Positions 21,803 to 34,147 are shown, counted from the first letter of the stretch. The stretch is 64,000 nucleotides of DNA from Polyporus tsugae (GCA_024305745.1 JAHRBS010000007.1:2170001-2234000), one strand, 5' to 3'. The notes: generated by a model not told the origin, from the sequence alone. Program-made: numbers and translations.

Positions 21803-22377
21803 TGGTGAGGGTATTGAGGGCCGACAGACAAACAGCCGTGTGCGCTGTTGGACTAGCAAGTGTGTACACAGCTCCGAATCGGAGCGTAGATATCATGCTC
21901 GCTAGTACCATGTTCACCGTAATGCTGCCAGCGCGTGTATCATGCGACATGACCCACAGTGACACTGAATCGGAGCGCCCTGTGGCTCCCAGGTCGACAT
22001 GGATTGATTTCGTATTAGTCTGGCATCGGCGCAGTCAGTGGTCAGATTCAGCACTGTGTGCTGAAGGTAGATCATTGTACTGAATACCTCTAGGTTCGCT
22101 CAGCTGTAGGACACCCGCCAGTCACTGTCACAGCCCAGTTGAACTTCAACGACGAGCGCCGGGCCGGCCTTGGGGTGCGTGACAGCGAGGGTCACGCGTG
22201 ATGCAGGCATGTTGCCTACACTCGGTCACGTGGAGGAAACGCGACTTGAACGTTCTCCCTCAGGCTGGCCCGCTGTTTCCACTGCCTTTCCTTCCGCTTG
22301 CTAGTCCGCCTCGTCTCTCTCGACTTGTGCGACGATTATTCTCTACACTGCGCTCTGGCTTCCAAGGGGATCATACT
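21803..22377. promoter_or_regulatory. Divergent promoter region, Zn2Cys6 factor / disordered protein
   Basis: This 0.58 kb lies between two divergent starts. The plus-strand frame of the disordered protein is open upstream to about 22198, so a longer N-terminus is possible. No repeat or RNA gene is seen. Confidence 0.4.
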
Positions 22378-25300
22378 ATGACAAGCGATGTCGCTTTAGA
22401 GTCCTGCTCCATGGATCCCCCACTCACCAATATGGCCTCACCCCAGGCCAGTGATACTCCAAGCGCGGTTGATGACAGAATTTTCTTTGGGCCTCTTCAA
22501 TCTCCGGAGAAGAAGTTTGCTCTATCTCTATACGGGCCTAAGTTCCGTACCCCGGTCCGTCGATCGACAAGGCTCTCATCCGCCATGGTTCCTTTGCCGT
22601 TGTTTTCGGAGGAGCAGGAACCCGGACCTTCAAGCTCGAGGGAAGGAACCCCGGAAGAAGACACCATTCCTGACGGTGCGTCCAATGAGTTTTACAAGTC
22701 ATTACCACCAGTGAACGTATTTGCATAGAGCCGTCTGTTATTCTTGCATCCAGAGTGTTGAGCGCGTGCAGCAATCCCTCACCCCCACCCAGTCCTCCTC
22801 TCACCGCGAAGAACTATCCGTCAGAGCCTGATGGTATCCAGCACTTCGACTTATTGGGCTCTTCTCGGCCACCAAACGCGCTTGACGGTCCCCTAATCCC
22901 TCTCGACGGCCTTGCGGAGCCCATCATGTCTTTCTCTCCTTTCCTGCCGCACGTCTCGACACCTACGCAGCAACACGCATCCCAAGCCAATACCTCACAG
23001 CCCGACTTAATCGCTTTCGACTCATTCTCTACTCCGAACGCGAGCCATATCAACGCGCTCTCAGGTTCCGCACCATTGCATGACACACCGGCCCAGCCAA
23101 CTACTCCATCTGTCGACGACCTACTCGCAATGTCCCCGCGGCCATCTCTGCCTGTAGTGCATGATCAACAGACCGACGTGCCGGAGCATTCAGAGCCAAA
23201 AAGCCCTACCGCGACACTGGATGAAGGGATGGAGGTGGCTACCTCCTTTGTGGGTGGGGTCGAACGTTCTCCAACCATTCCACCTCTTATACAGGTCTCT
23301 GCTCCGAAGGAAGAGGCTGCACTCGAGTCTACTTCATCCGCAGAGGACACTTTTATGCCCACAGAAGAGAATCCCCCGCTTCGACGATCGAGCCGCCCCC
23401 GGAAGAGTCGAAGTTCTCTGCCGCAGACCATCGCCAACACTTCCCCGCAGCCACCGCTCCCAAAGCAGCAATCCACTGAACCTGAATGCTCAGTTGCTGA
23501 GCAATCTGATGAACAACGCAATACGCAGCGGAAGCGGAAACTTAGACACTCCCCTAAACCCGAGGATAAAGGCGAGGGCACCAGTGCCAACGCTCCCACC
23601 ACTCCCAGGCGACTCCCCCAGGTCGCATGTCTCCAGAGAGAACTTGGTTCTTTGTCCCCCATGTCCACTGCGGTGCTTTCGCAGCTCTTTGCAAACGTTG
23701 CAGCAGGAAGTGCTAGCGGGTCGGCCACACCGCTCCCGCCACAAACACGACAAGACGATGGTGGACCCCGACCAGGGAATGTTCTTGCCCCCGCACCGAA
23801 GACACCTCCCCAACAGACCCCTTCTTTCCTCTTCCCCAAGGTCGGTCCCTCTGGCGACCCTGCGTCCGGCGCTCAGCGGCCGAGGAGTCCCCTTCGGCCG
23901 TTCTCTCCATCCAAGTTTGGGGAAGGGTCGCGCACACCCGCGCGGCGCGTACCCATAGCGCAGGCGGTCGCCGAAGGTACCTACTCTCCAAACAAACTTC
24001 CCTCTGCGTTTGGCGCTGCCCGACCTACGAATGTACCCGGCTCTCCCGTGTTCAAGAAACTCGCTCTTGATGATCCCCTCCGTAGCCCTGCGAAGCGCGT
24101 GCCGATGAACGAGGCTGTCCCAGCCCCCCATCCATCTCCCGGCAGGCCCCTGGACAACGGTAAGGGCAAGAGTATCCCCCGCTTACAGTCTCCCGTACGC
24201 GCTTCATCCGTCCCACGCCAGCGTAGTACTTCAGTCGAGCCACAACCATTTCTAAGGCGAGAGCGAGGTGCGTCGGCAGAACCCGCTTCTCGGCAGCCTG
24301 CCTTTGGTCGCAGGCCGCTGTTCCAGAAGCCCGCCTCTTCGGACGGTATTCCGGGCAGTGCCACCAAGCCCCATAGTGGTCTGCCCTTCCCTCTCGTCCC
24401 GGGCCAGCAACAACGCGTACCTTCAATCCCGGAAGGCGACGAGTCTTGCTTGTCACCGACTCGTCCAGCTCCCAGAGCGACGGTTGGGGCAGGGTCGCGT
24501 GGACCTTATGCCGCAGCAGCGAGCCCTGCGAAGCAGGGTTCGAGCTTGCGTCAACCTTCTGCAGGGTCAGGCAGCAAGATTCCTCGGATCGGCGCTAAGC
24601 CCTATGCACGACCAAGGTCCGCGACTAGCGCCGAAGCAGCCAGCAAGTTCCCCGCGTCGACGAAGAGCAATCTGACGTCTTCCAAGACCAAGGTAAGTCG
24701 ACATCCCTGGGAGAAAAAAATCCACTCAGATGAGCTCCGGTGGCGATTTGCTGAGAATCTTCTTTAACAGCCCTTGCGCATCGTGCATGTTGGGTCGAGC
24801 AGTGGGAGTAGTTCTGACGAGGGACCAACTTCATCGAATGCACCTGCATTGATTCCAGCATCCACATTGAAGCCGAGACGTGCGCTGGGAGTTCAGTCGA
24901 CATCATCGTCTGTTGAGGCAGTGCCCACCACCGGTTCGAAGCGCAAACGTGAGGTAGAGCCCTCTAGCGCGAAGCCCACCGCCCCTGCATCCCATCAGAA
25001 GATCGTCATGCGGAAGGTCGTACCCGGGATGTTCAACAAAGGCAAGGAAGCTACCAATACCATACCGGTAGCAGAGCAGGCTACGCCTGTACTCACCTCA
25101 CCAACGAAAGTCCCGGGTCCTATTAAGGCTCGTTCCGCAGTGGGGTGGAAGCGTCCACAACAGGAACCTATCCAGCCTCTACCGCCACCTCCCGCTGGAG
25201 TAACTGTCAGTACACCAGTACCACCCATAGCGCCAAAGGAACCTAGCCCGGAACCCGTTCCACACTCTGCCGTCCCTGTAATGAAGCCAGAGAATCCCGT

Positions 25301-26399
25301 GGTTGAGTCCAACCCGCCAACGCCAGCGCCTCCCGATGTTGCAACCGAGACAACCCCCGCCGTCATGCCCCTTGCTCCCACTCCCTCCGCGGAACCCACC
25401 GCAGAATCAGCTGTGCGACAACCCTCCACGCGCCGCTCGACACGCCCAAGGCGCGGTACGACCACCGCCACCGACGTCTTCGGCACCGTCGCCGCGACGA
25501 GCTCCGTCCGCACCACGCAGCGCCGCCGCGGGCCGCTCCCATCCGAGACAAACGGGCCGTTCGTAGGCATGAGCGCGCTCGCGCTCAAGACGCTCACGTC
25601 CACGAACACGGCGCGGAACCAGCAGCAGGTCGCGGCGATCCAGACGGAGGTCATCCGCAAGGAGGGCAGCCGCCCCGACAGCCCGACGACGCGCGTGCGG
25701 ACCACGCTCGAGCAGCAGAAGGAGGCGCGGGTACAGCAGCGGCAGGAGCGGGCGGAGCGGCGCGCGAGGCGGTCGGCGGGGAGCGACGTTGAGGTTGAGA
25801 GTGGCGTTCCTGCAGGCGAGGCGGGCGAGGCGGACGAGGACGGGGCGGGCGACGTGAGTGCGATGAGCGTAGACGAGGAGGGCTTGCCTCTGAGGCATCG
25901 CCGGGGGCCCGGCGACGAGGAGGACTACGAGACGCCGCCTCGGCCGGAGCGGCCTATCAAGCGGCTGCGGCTCGATGGTGGGGAGGACGGGGAGGACGAG
26001 TGGGAGAAGGCGAGGGACGTGCTGGCGAAGCGAGTCAAGTGGGACAAGGGCTTGCACACGATGGTGTTCTTGGACGACACGCCGCCGAAGCCGAAGTGGA
26101 ACACGAAGGCTGTGCCGAGCTCGAAGAGTTGCTTGACTCCTGCCGCGAAGGTATGTGGGCCTGGGATAACCGATTGAGAGGTTGGACACTGACGGCACGT
26201 TGACTAGGCTCTCCGGCTGGACACACTCGGCAACGTGTTGGATGCTGAGATCGCGGTGGGAGGACTGGTGAAGGAGAACATCATCGTTAAGAAGTTCGTG
26301 TTCGACGACGATGAGCTTCCGCAGGAAGTTGAAGTTGTCCCGCCCCCAATACCAGCGGTGAAGAGTACGCGCAGCAAGAGCAAGAAGGCGAAATCGTAG
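22378..26399 (+). CDS. Large disordered Pro/Ser-rich protein of unknown function
   Basis: Four exons (22378-22675, 22729-24692, 24771-26150, 26208-26399) give 1277 residues. I do not recognise a catalytic domain. Most of the chain is Pro, Ser, Thr and Ala-rich with many basic patches (RRSSRPRKSRSSLPQ, RRSTRPRRG), SP/TP sites and short repeats such as RSPAKRVP/RTPARRVP. This composition is typical of nuclear or chromatin-associated proteins with heavy phosphorylation. An early block, FFGPLQSPEKKFALSLYGPKFRTPVRRSTRLS, and an ordered-looking C-terminal block (KRVKWDKGLHTMVFLDD, then ALRLDTLGNVLDAEI and FVFDDDELP) look like the conserved ends. GC content rises sharply in the last third. Function remains unknown; a nuclear scaffold is only an inference from composition. 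Confidence 0.78.
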
Positions 26400-26672
26400 G
26401 ACGTATCTTGTCAGAGAGGGCCAATTCGCGACCGAAGCTTGAAGGTCTCATGATATATCCAGTATCTCACGTTATATCCCTACATTATTGCATTGCTATG
26501 TTGTTGACCGTTTTGTCATAGCTGTCCAGCGCAGTATCTAACATGCCTCTATCTTGTTACTCCACTTGATCAAGGGTATGACTTAGAAGTCAAAGCATAG
26601 AACGACGCACAGGCTGCACGACTGCCGCCAGGTATGATACAATTGGTTCTGTTGTGTGTACATGCAGATCTT

Positions 26673-27884
26673 CTACTGCTTACCGGGACGGTAGCTGATG
26701 GTGGGACTTGCCTGGTTGACGGGGAGGACGAAGAGCTCGGCGATGTTGACGTGAGGTGGGCGGGATGCAGCCCAAACGATCTCCTCCGCAATATCCTCCG
26801 CAACCACTTTGAATGAGCTTAGTTTAGCTTTGTGATCAATGACTGCGCGCGAGGGAAGACCACGTACGAGGTTGGAGACCATCGTAAACCTTGTCGGCTG
26901 CGGTCTTGTCACCGCGGAAGCGGACAATCGAGAACTCGGTCTCAACCATGCCAGGTTGAATCTCCGTAACGCGGATAGGCGTATCGACGACCTCACGCAG
27001 GAGGGAACCGGTGAAGGAGCGCACGGCGTGCTTAGTGGCGCAGTAGATCGCACCGCCCGCGTATGGTTCACGACCTACCAGCCTGAGATTAGTACATGTG
27101 TAGACTTGGGGGTAATTGAAACACAGACCGGCAACGGAGCCAATGTTGATAATGTGACCAGTCTTGCGAGCCTTGAAGTCTGTGGGGCAAATCACATTAG
27201 CCCGTGACGAGGAAGACTCCGGTTTTCACAGCGACGAACCTTTGATGAAGAGTTGAGTGAGGGAGATCAGGCCGAAAACGTTGACAATAAACATAGACTC
27301 CATATCGGCTTCTGATATGTCTCCGACTTTCTCTACACCCAGCACGAAGCCTGCATTGTTCACTGTACGTTGGCAATAATGTTGCGTCAGAATTCTGCAT
27401 CCAAAACTTATGGTGCTCCTTGGATGTCATACCGAGTATATCGATACTACGAAGGTCTTGCGGGATCTTGTCAATGAAAGACGCGATCTGGGCCTTGTCG
27501 GCGACATCGAGTTGGACAGTGGCGAACTTCCCGCCCTGCTGGAGGCCGGACTCTTTGTGCGCAGCTGTGCAGGCCTCTGCCACAGCCTTGAGGGCCTCCG
27601 TACGACGGGCAGCAAGGATGATGTTCGAGCCGCCCTGTTCGAGTATGGTACGACACCTCGATCAATCGTCGGCCACACAGGAACAGATCGGCAGCGAGCG
27701 CACCTTAGCAAACAGAACTGCAGTAGCCTGTTAAGCATTCGAAGCATCAGCAACGCAGATCACCAGCCCAAGTAGGTAAATACGTTCAATAGGATGAGAG
27801 TGGACGTACCGCACCGATACCAGCGCTTGCGCCAGTAATGAGTACGGTTTTGCCGAGGAGGCGGGAGGCGTTGAAGACAGACAT
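26673..27884 (-). CDS. Short-chain dehydrogenase/reductase (YMR226C-like, NADP)
   Basis: Seven exons (27884-27810, 27727-27704, 27634-27433, 27362-27240, 27179-27129, 27074-26868, 26806-26673) encode 271 residues. The nucleotide-binding TGASAGIG is at residues 17-24, NNAG follows in LVNNAGFVLG, the catalytic serine lies in INIGSVAG, and YCATK gives Tyr169 and Lys173. The C-terminal part (TEIQPGMVETEFS, AEDIAEEIVWAASRPPHVNIAELFVLP) closely follows the yeast YMR226C group, which oxidises L-allo-threonine and 3-hydroxy acids with NADP+. The start at 27884 begins the usual SVFNASRLLGKTVLITG. Exon 2 is only 24 nt. Acceptors of exons 6 and 7 were selected to keep REPYAGG and the VAEDIAEE block in frame. 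Physiological substrate is not certain. Confidence 0.93.
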
Positions 27885-28333
27885 ATCGCGTCGTGGGTTG
27901 GTCTGGAATCTGGTTGCGTTCAAGATGGCGGTTCGGATTACAGCTGCAGTGGGACACGTCCCCAAGACTCGCAGGAGCAGGCTTGTGTGAATGGGTGTGT
28001 TGCGTGTCCGCAATCGCAATGCTTGCGGAAGGCGTCCCAGTGCGGGGGGCCGGAGCTAAAAGTAATCACCCTGCAATCTGTGATCAATCGCTCATGGACA
28101 AAGCTTGGCTCGCACTCTCACCGTCTGAATACCCATCTGCTGACCACTGCGCTGCTGTGACCTCTGCTGCCAGAAACCCACCCTCGACGTGGTGGGAGGG
28201 CTGTTTCCCGTGGCCTTTCGGCTCCTGAAGGCCTGGCGGACGATCGCAGCGAGCGGGCCGCGCCTCCATCAGTGGGAACTCGTGCTCTAATTTTACCGCG
28301 ATACCTTGGACCAGAACGCACTGCACCGGACGA
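27885..28333. promoter_or_regulatory. Divergent promoter region, SDR / SET protein
   Basis: This 0.45 kb separates two divergent ATGs and contains no other coding segment I can support. Confidence 0.4.
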
Positions 28334-30051
28334 ATGAACGACCTGGACAGGCGGAGGTGGGAGCATTTGCTCTTATGGCTCAGGGACGAACACGGCATGA
28401 ACGTCAGTGAGGATGGTTTGCATGTCGAGGCCAGGGACGTTGAAGGTGCGTGAACTTCCTCCGCATGTCTGCTTGCTGTCGAGCAGCATATAGGTGCTGG
28501 CAGAGGATTGTTCGCACTCAGGGACTGTCCGGTGAGCCGAATTCGTTTGCAATCGGTATAGCCATTTCGCTCAAGCTTATCTAGCGCGGAGCCACACTCT
28601 TCAAGATGCCTTCTACCGCGCTCATGAACCGGACAACCGTGGCGAAACTATACACTCAATTGCGCGAGCGGAAGCTATCTGCTACCCAGTTGATCTCGTT
28701 ACATCTCCTGCTTCACAAACCCTCTGGCGACGATGACTCTTTGGATCCTGCTTTTGGGCCTTACATCTCAACGTTGCCACTGGACTTTTCCAGCCACCCT
28801 CTAACCTGGACGGTGAAACAGAAATTGAAACAGGAGAGCGACTGGGAACGGAGATCTCTTGCCCTCCTCCCGCCCAGCAGTGTTCGAAAGCTCGCCGAAC
28901 TTTACAGACGTTTTTGGAAGGACTGGGATATCCTGTCGCCCATTCTTGTAAGACATTTCAATCGTGCCCGTAACTTCTGCCTGACATGTTTCGGAACCAG
29001 GACGAGACCACTCTTTCTCAGTCATCACGATCGGACCTCTCGTCAGCATCTTTTCGCACCGAAGAAAACAACACTTTGGTTTTGGATTACCTCTGGGCTT
29101 GGCTAAACGGTCGCTACTTCGTTATGTCCTCCCTTTGCCGCCATCTCATGTACATTCCTCAGTCAACACGCGATGCATTTTCTACCGTATCCGGGCTAAT
29201 CGGGCTGACCCCGACAACTTGACGCTCTGTCCCGTCCTGGATTTTGCCAACCACAGCAATGGCCGTACGCACATATTCCCTGTCATTGATTCGGGGGTGT
29301 GGGGCGTCGTGACGAAGGAACCATCAAAGTACTTCGTCTTCTTCGGACCTTCACAAGATGCCATCGCCAAGGGGCAAGAGCTGCATCTTCAGTACGGGGA
29401 CCATTCCAACAGCTTCCTGTTCTCCGAGTACGGCTTCGTGAACGGGGCCTCCGAAGGCGCAATCAAGAGCGGTGCATACTCCGGCCAAGTCGATGTGCAA
29501 GAACTCGTGGAGGAACTATTCCTTGAGAAGGGATCGTTGGGTACTAGAATGAAGTCGACGCTAGAGGATGAAGGCTACTGGGGGTAAGTATGTCCATAGG
29601 GTGGAGCACGAAACAACGCAGCTAATATTTGCATCAACTTTGCAGCGACTGGACGCTCCATAGCGCACCGACACCCGCACATCCTTCGTACCGGCTGACA
29701 ACAGCACTGCGTCTCTTCCACGTGTTTGATAAAGTCGACACGGGCGACGACCGAGGCGTGGCGTTCGAAGCCGGCGTGGAGACTTGGCGGAATGTCGTGA
29801 ACGGACATGCCGACAACATCTCGCCGGAAAACGAGGATGAGTGGAGACGGACGCTGCTTCGCATATGCGAGCGCATTATGGACCGGGCCCGTTCTCAATT
29901 GAGGGCGATGTCCAGTGCAGTTGACGACCGGGACGATGATAGGACGGGTTGGCAGAAGTGGATGACGGGGATCGTGGTAGCGTTGTGGAAGGAGGAGCAC
30001 GATGTTGCGGAAGCCGTAATGCAGAGCGTTGTGTCTGGCGTGGAGTTCTAA
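28334..30051 (+). CDS. SET-domain protein lysine methyltransferase
   Basis: Six exons (28334-28445, 28494-28531, 28585-28947, 29001-29109, 29163-29583, 29646-30051) give 482 residues. The N-terminus (NDLDRRRWEHLLLWLRDEHG) leads into the first SET strand GAGRGLFALRDCPRGATLF, followed by an inserted helical i-SET region with PLTWTVKQKL. The SAM/active-site part carries LTLCPVLDFANHS (Asn237-His238) and FSEYGFV. A C-terminal helical domain resembles the Rubisco-LSMT substrate-binding fold. This layout is that of SETD6/RKM-type enzymes, which methylate ribosomal or other non-histone proteins. I extended the gene 5' to 28334 because the ATG at 28606 would omit the GRGLF motif. The substrate cannot be named. 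Confidence 0.88.
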
Positions 30052-30580
30052 GTTCTATATCGAAACAAGGTCGACAAATCAGATGGACCATCGGGCGATT
30101 CTGTTCTATGTTTGGATGGCCTCGAATAGCGGAGCAAGGACAGCTGCAGTATGGTCGAACAGTAGGAAATGTATATGTTAAAACACATTTGAAGTGGGGT
30201 CAACTGTTGTGTTAGAGATAGTTCGGTACAGCGCATTGTTTCGAGAGAAGTGAGACGCATCACTTCCGACGATGGCTGGCCAGTGGCAGTGGCAAGGACC
30301 GGTATGGGCAGTGTGGCGGTGCGTGGGCGGCGGTGCGGCATGCTTACCTCAGCACTGGGGTGAAACGAGCGCCTGAGGATAGACCTGGTTGAGACCGGGA
30401 CAGTGCGGCGCTCAGAGTCGCTGCCTCGTTTCTGCCCCGTCCTTCCCTGCGCGACCACACACTCAGACCATCCCTCCGTCGACCGGGGCCCCTCCGAACG
30501 CAGGACCCATTGTCCTGACTTCCCTGGTTCCCTCACTTACGGCCCGGTCTCCTTCTCTTGTCCTGTCCCTTGTTCTCAAC
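30052..30580. other. Intergenic region
   Basis: This 0.53 kb holds the 3' end of the SET gene and the promoter of the UPF0658-like gene, with a pyrimidine-rich tract just before the ATG at 30581. No gene is seen. Confidence 0.4.
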
Positions 30581-32494
30581 ATGCCGCTACAAGCGCTGAA
30601 CACCAAGGCCCAGCAGGCTTTCTTTGGGACAGGTGCACAATAATGCTTAATATCCTACTAATGTACACATGTTGACATTAGTGTGTGCGGTTTAGTCCTG
30701 TTTCGTGAGTGTTTCCCCCGAAATGCCGTTGGAACGTGGTCCCGGTAGTGTGGTGCTGAAAATGTGTGCACACAGAGGCTGTTGTCGTCATAGTCATGGT
30801 CGCCATTGTTTTCGGCAAGGTGGAAGATGCGGTTCAGTTGACGGACTCACGGTACAAAGTACGTGTCCTTCTATAACCCACTTTAGTGCCAATCCAACCC
30901 GATCGCTCGTCCCGCCCACCAAGACAATCCCATGTTACCTTGCACTTTTCATCCTTGCCGAGTAAGTTACAGTACCTCCAATTTGCTGTGGAGTTGCCAT
31001 ACTGACCTCAAGATGCAGGCTATTCGAAATCTTCATGGCGTATGATGCCTTGCGTCTACGGAATGTCATTCAGCTTGTTGGTCTGCTCGGTGCGTTACTT
31101 CCTCGATGTTCCAAAAATATGGTCACTGGTCATCCTTAACGCCACTTCTCCTTTGTCAAGTATTCCACGCGGCCCTCATCGTCATGGCCTCACTCCAAGT
31201 GCACGAAACTCACATTGCTTTGGTCACAAATCCGGGAGTTAACTGGACCGTGGACTACGTGGTGCGCTTTTGTCGTTTATCCCTCATGCGTTACCGCGTC
31301 TCAGTCTTCACATAGCATGGCGACGGGGCAGGAACCCTCTGGCAACGCGTGCTCCCTTTCTTGATCGTCTCGCCCGTCATCATAGGCGTCTCATGGCTGG
31401 TCTTGATCTGGTTTGTACGCCAACTCTACTACGAGTTCGGGTATGTACTTGCAATGCTTCACCTTTCTACATTTGTCAGTGACTGACGTCGCCGCGCAGC
31501 TGGGCGATCTTCCATATCGTTGGCGCAAACCCCGCAGCCAAGAGTAAGTGAGCTTCCATTCAAGCGCGCAATATGACCTGACATGACGTTGTCCGCAGCG
31601 ATGTACCAGTTCTACCAGGTCATGATTTGTCTGCTGAAGTTTGACTTCTTTGCCTTCGTCGGCGTCACGATGCAGGTGCATGCGACGCACAGATCCCGTC
31701 TAGATTTCGTACTGAGCAGTCTTGTGCATTTTAGCTTCTCATCGTAGTGCTCGCGAGGAACACAGCGGAGTTCGGCCTCACGGTTGCGGCTATTCCCATC
31801 GTACTTGTTCTCCTCATCGCTTGTGGTTTTGCTGTCAAGCGTGAGATCAAATGGTACGTGGGCGGATATTGCAACACGAATGTGGTCCCCTGACGGTTCC
31901 GCAGGCTCATGACGATATCGCTCATTCTTATGTTGGCGGCTGAATCATACTGTAAGTGCTGATTGAATCTTAAGCCTTGCGCTGAGCTAACATACGATGT
32001 GTATCGCAGTCAGTAAGTGATCCCGATCAGAACAGATGGTTACGATGCTGACTGGCACCAGTCTACAAACTCGTGCGCTTCTATGAGCCAAGCTCAGAGG
32101 CCCAGTACGAAACCGTACGCGCAACGCTTACGACTTTCAGTGCGTCTAATTCCTGCGACTGCCTCTCGGCGAGCTAGCCGAACCACATCGAGCTCACACC
32201 TTGACATTGCACAGCCATCATCGCATTCCTGCTTCTCTTCGCGACCTTCGGCATCGGCCTCCGCTGTTTTGCCGACTTCGACAAGGGTCTTCTCAGAAGT
32301 AAGCTGCACGGTAAGGATTACAAGCAAGTCAATGGCGGTATCAAGGGGAGCTTATTCGGTGATTCTTTCATGATTCAGACACTACGTTCCGGCGCGGTTA
32401 CTCATCGTCTGCTCCTGGAACCGCAGGCTCGAAGAAGGAGGATGGCGGCTACAGCTCAGGTGCTGCGCTCGGTCAGAGGGTGTCGATAGAGTGA
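30581..32494 (+). CDS. UPF0658 Golgi membrane protein-like multi-pass protein
   Basis: Fifteen exons are needed: 30581-30632, 30696-30704, 30776-30858, 30924-30961, 31019-31089, 31161-31261, 31316-31440, 31500-31543, 31599-31675, 31735-31853, 31905-31951, 32010-32012, 32062-32139, 32215-32310, 32379-32494. They give 352 residues with about seven hydrophobic helices. Segments such as YDALRLRNVIQLVGLL, VSWLVLIWFVRQLYYEFGWAI, YQFYQVMICLLKFDFF and IAFLLLFATFGIGLRCFADF match the fungal UPF0658 family, placed in Golgi membranes in fission yeast; the molecular role is unknown. Exon 2 (9 nt) and exon 12 (3 nt) are inferred from flanking splice sites and frame. The end of exon 14 is ambiguous: a donor 12 nt upstream also keeps the frame. 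Confidence 0.8.
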
Positions 32495-33229
32495 ACGGCA
32501 TACCCCGAGTGTGCCTCAGCGGCCCCTTTCATCATCATCATCATCTCATCGCATCCGACATAGCTATGCCCCTCTCACGCCACATCGTCATGACCCTTCG
32601 CTGTCGCTCTCTTTCTGGAGGACCCGTGTTTCAAATTTCCCGCCGCGGCGCATGTTGAATAGATACCGAGACCGAGACCGATACCACGCATCGAGCTTCG
32701 GACCAGTCGGGTGAACTGGATGGACTTTTTGGGTGTTTGTTGTTGCAGCAACTACGACCCTCTCTCTCCCTCTCTCTTCTTGCTTTGCTAGTCCGACCGT
32801 CGATGTCGATTTGCTGTTACGTATTTATGCATTAATCATCCCTACGATCCCTACCGCCACCCACGGCAACGTTTGTACCATGTTCATCTACTTACAGCGG
32901 ACTACCCCTACTAGCTCATCTACGGCGCGACATACATCTAGTTGAGATGCACCCTGCGCCTTGATCTGAGGCTGTTGCTGCCGCGCCGTTTCGACGTCAC
33001 ATGTGCACTGGTAGGATGAAAATGGTCTCATACATCCCTATTTACCATCGACTCAGCCGATACATCAAGTACAAGCCTTGAGGCTGGAGGAATGACATTC
33101 GAACAATGAAACGACTCGCGACAGCCACAGCTTTCCTAGTATGTCCCATGTCCCTGTCGAGCAAGGTCACCGAACGGGTGTACGGATTGCACATCTTGTG
33201 TACCATCCTAGCGACCCGTTACATAGCCT
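32495..33229. other. Intergenic region between convergent genes
   Basis: This 0.74 kb separates two 3' ends. It contains short CAT-rich and CTCTCTCC-rich simple tracts near 32528 and 32760, but no supported gene. Confidence 0.4.
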
Positions 33230-34147
33230 TCAAAATAGCAACGGAAGCAGTGCGCCGAGCGCGATCCAAGATGTCGCTGAGAATAATGTGAGCGACAGCA
33301 TGGATGCGCCGTTACCGGTCGCAGTAGGGAGTGGCTGCGTCGCAACGGAGGTACCATCGAGCCATGGGGTTTGCGGAGGCGGAGAAGACAACTGTGGGAA
33401 GTCCTGCAGCGCGTTCGTCCCGTTCGTGCACGCGTCCGTTGGATGGTCGTTCTGCACCGTCACCCTGTCAAGGATACGGTTTCAGACGCAATGCTATATA
33501 CTAAGGCGATAAATAGCTCACGGATAGGGCGTGATGGAGAAGTATGGCTGGCCGTTGATATGCGACGCCTCGTAGAAAGTGAGCTAGTAGAGACAGAACG
33601 AGGCCGGTTGTGAGACTCGGGTAGGTGAGACGGCTGTGGGAGGTGCTCACGTTGTAATTGCCGGCGGGGATGCAGGTGGAGACAGTAAAGTTCCAGTGCT
33701 TGACGGTGCTGCCCTGTTCCTGCGTGAGCAGCTGGGTCCCGTTGGAGACGGTAATGTTCTGCTACGTCTGGTAGGAAACGAGGTATATCTCGAGGCTGTC
33801 GAAGCGGGTCGACTGGCCCGAGCCAGGAATGGAAGCGCTCTGGTCGAGGTGCCCGTCTCCGGAAATCTAACATCGTTTATCAGTCCGACTATATCGAAGC
33901 AGACATGATGGACAGTCACGTACGTCGATCGCGACTTGCGTTACGGAGCCAGCATGCATAGGGCTAGGAAACGATTAGTGACTCGGTCGTCATGCCTTGC
34001 ACTCGTGGCACACCTTCCCGGAGCGGGCGCATCGACGATAGCAAGGCCATTGGTGAATATTTGACCGTTCACAAGTGTCTGGGCACGAACCGGCGTCGAG
34101 GCAAGGGCAACTACTAGAACGGCGAAAGGAAAGAGTGTGGGGTGCGT
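33230..34147 (-). pseudogene. Secreted GPI-anchored protein gene with missing ATG and in-frame stop
   Basis: A five-exon chain with good splice sites (34147-34014, 33963-33924, 33866-33651, 33583-33522, 33464-33230) would encode about 228 residues. It has a signal peptide (TLFPFAVLVVALASTPVRAQ), a conserved beta-rich domain (FTNGLAIVDAPAPGS, AIDISGDGHLDQ, FDSLEIYLVS, GSTVKHWNFTV, AGNYNLTFYEASHINGQPYF), a Ser/Pro/Thr stalk and a hydrophobic GPI-type tail. This layout is common in agaricomycete secreted proteins of unknown function. Two defects stand out: the codon where the signal peptide should start is ACG (34147-34145), with no in-frame ATG before an upstream stop, and a TAG interrupts the domain at 33764-33762. 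Either the gene is decaying, it has non-AUG initiation and readthrough, or the sequence has two errors. A TATA-like box lies at about 34228-34240. Confidence 0.6.

Noticed and set aside
23165..24131. Long minus-strand frames inside the disordered protein gene
   Set aside because: Caused by biased Pro/Ser codons on the plus strand; no motif on the minus strand.
28606..29106. SET gene starting at the ATG at 28606
   Set aside because: This start would drop the conserved GRGLF strand of the SET domain, which is encoded by two upstream exons in phase.
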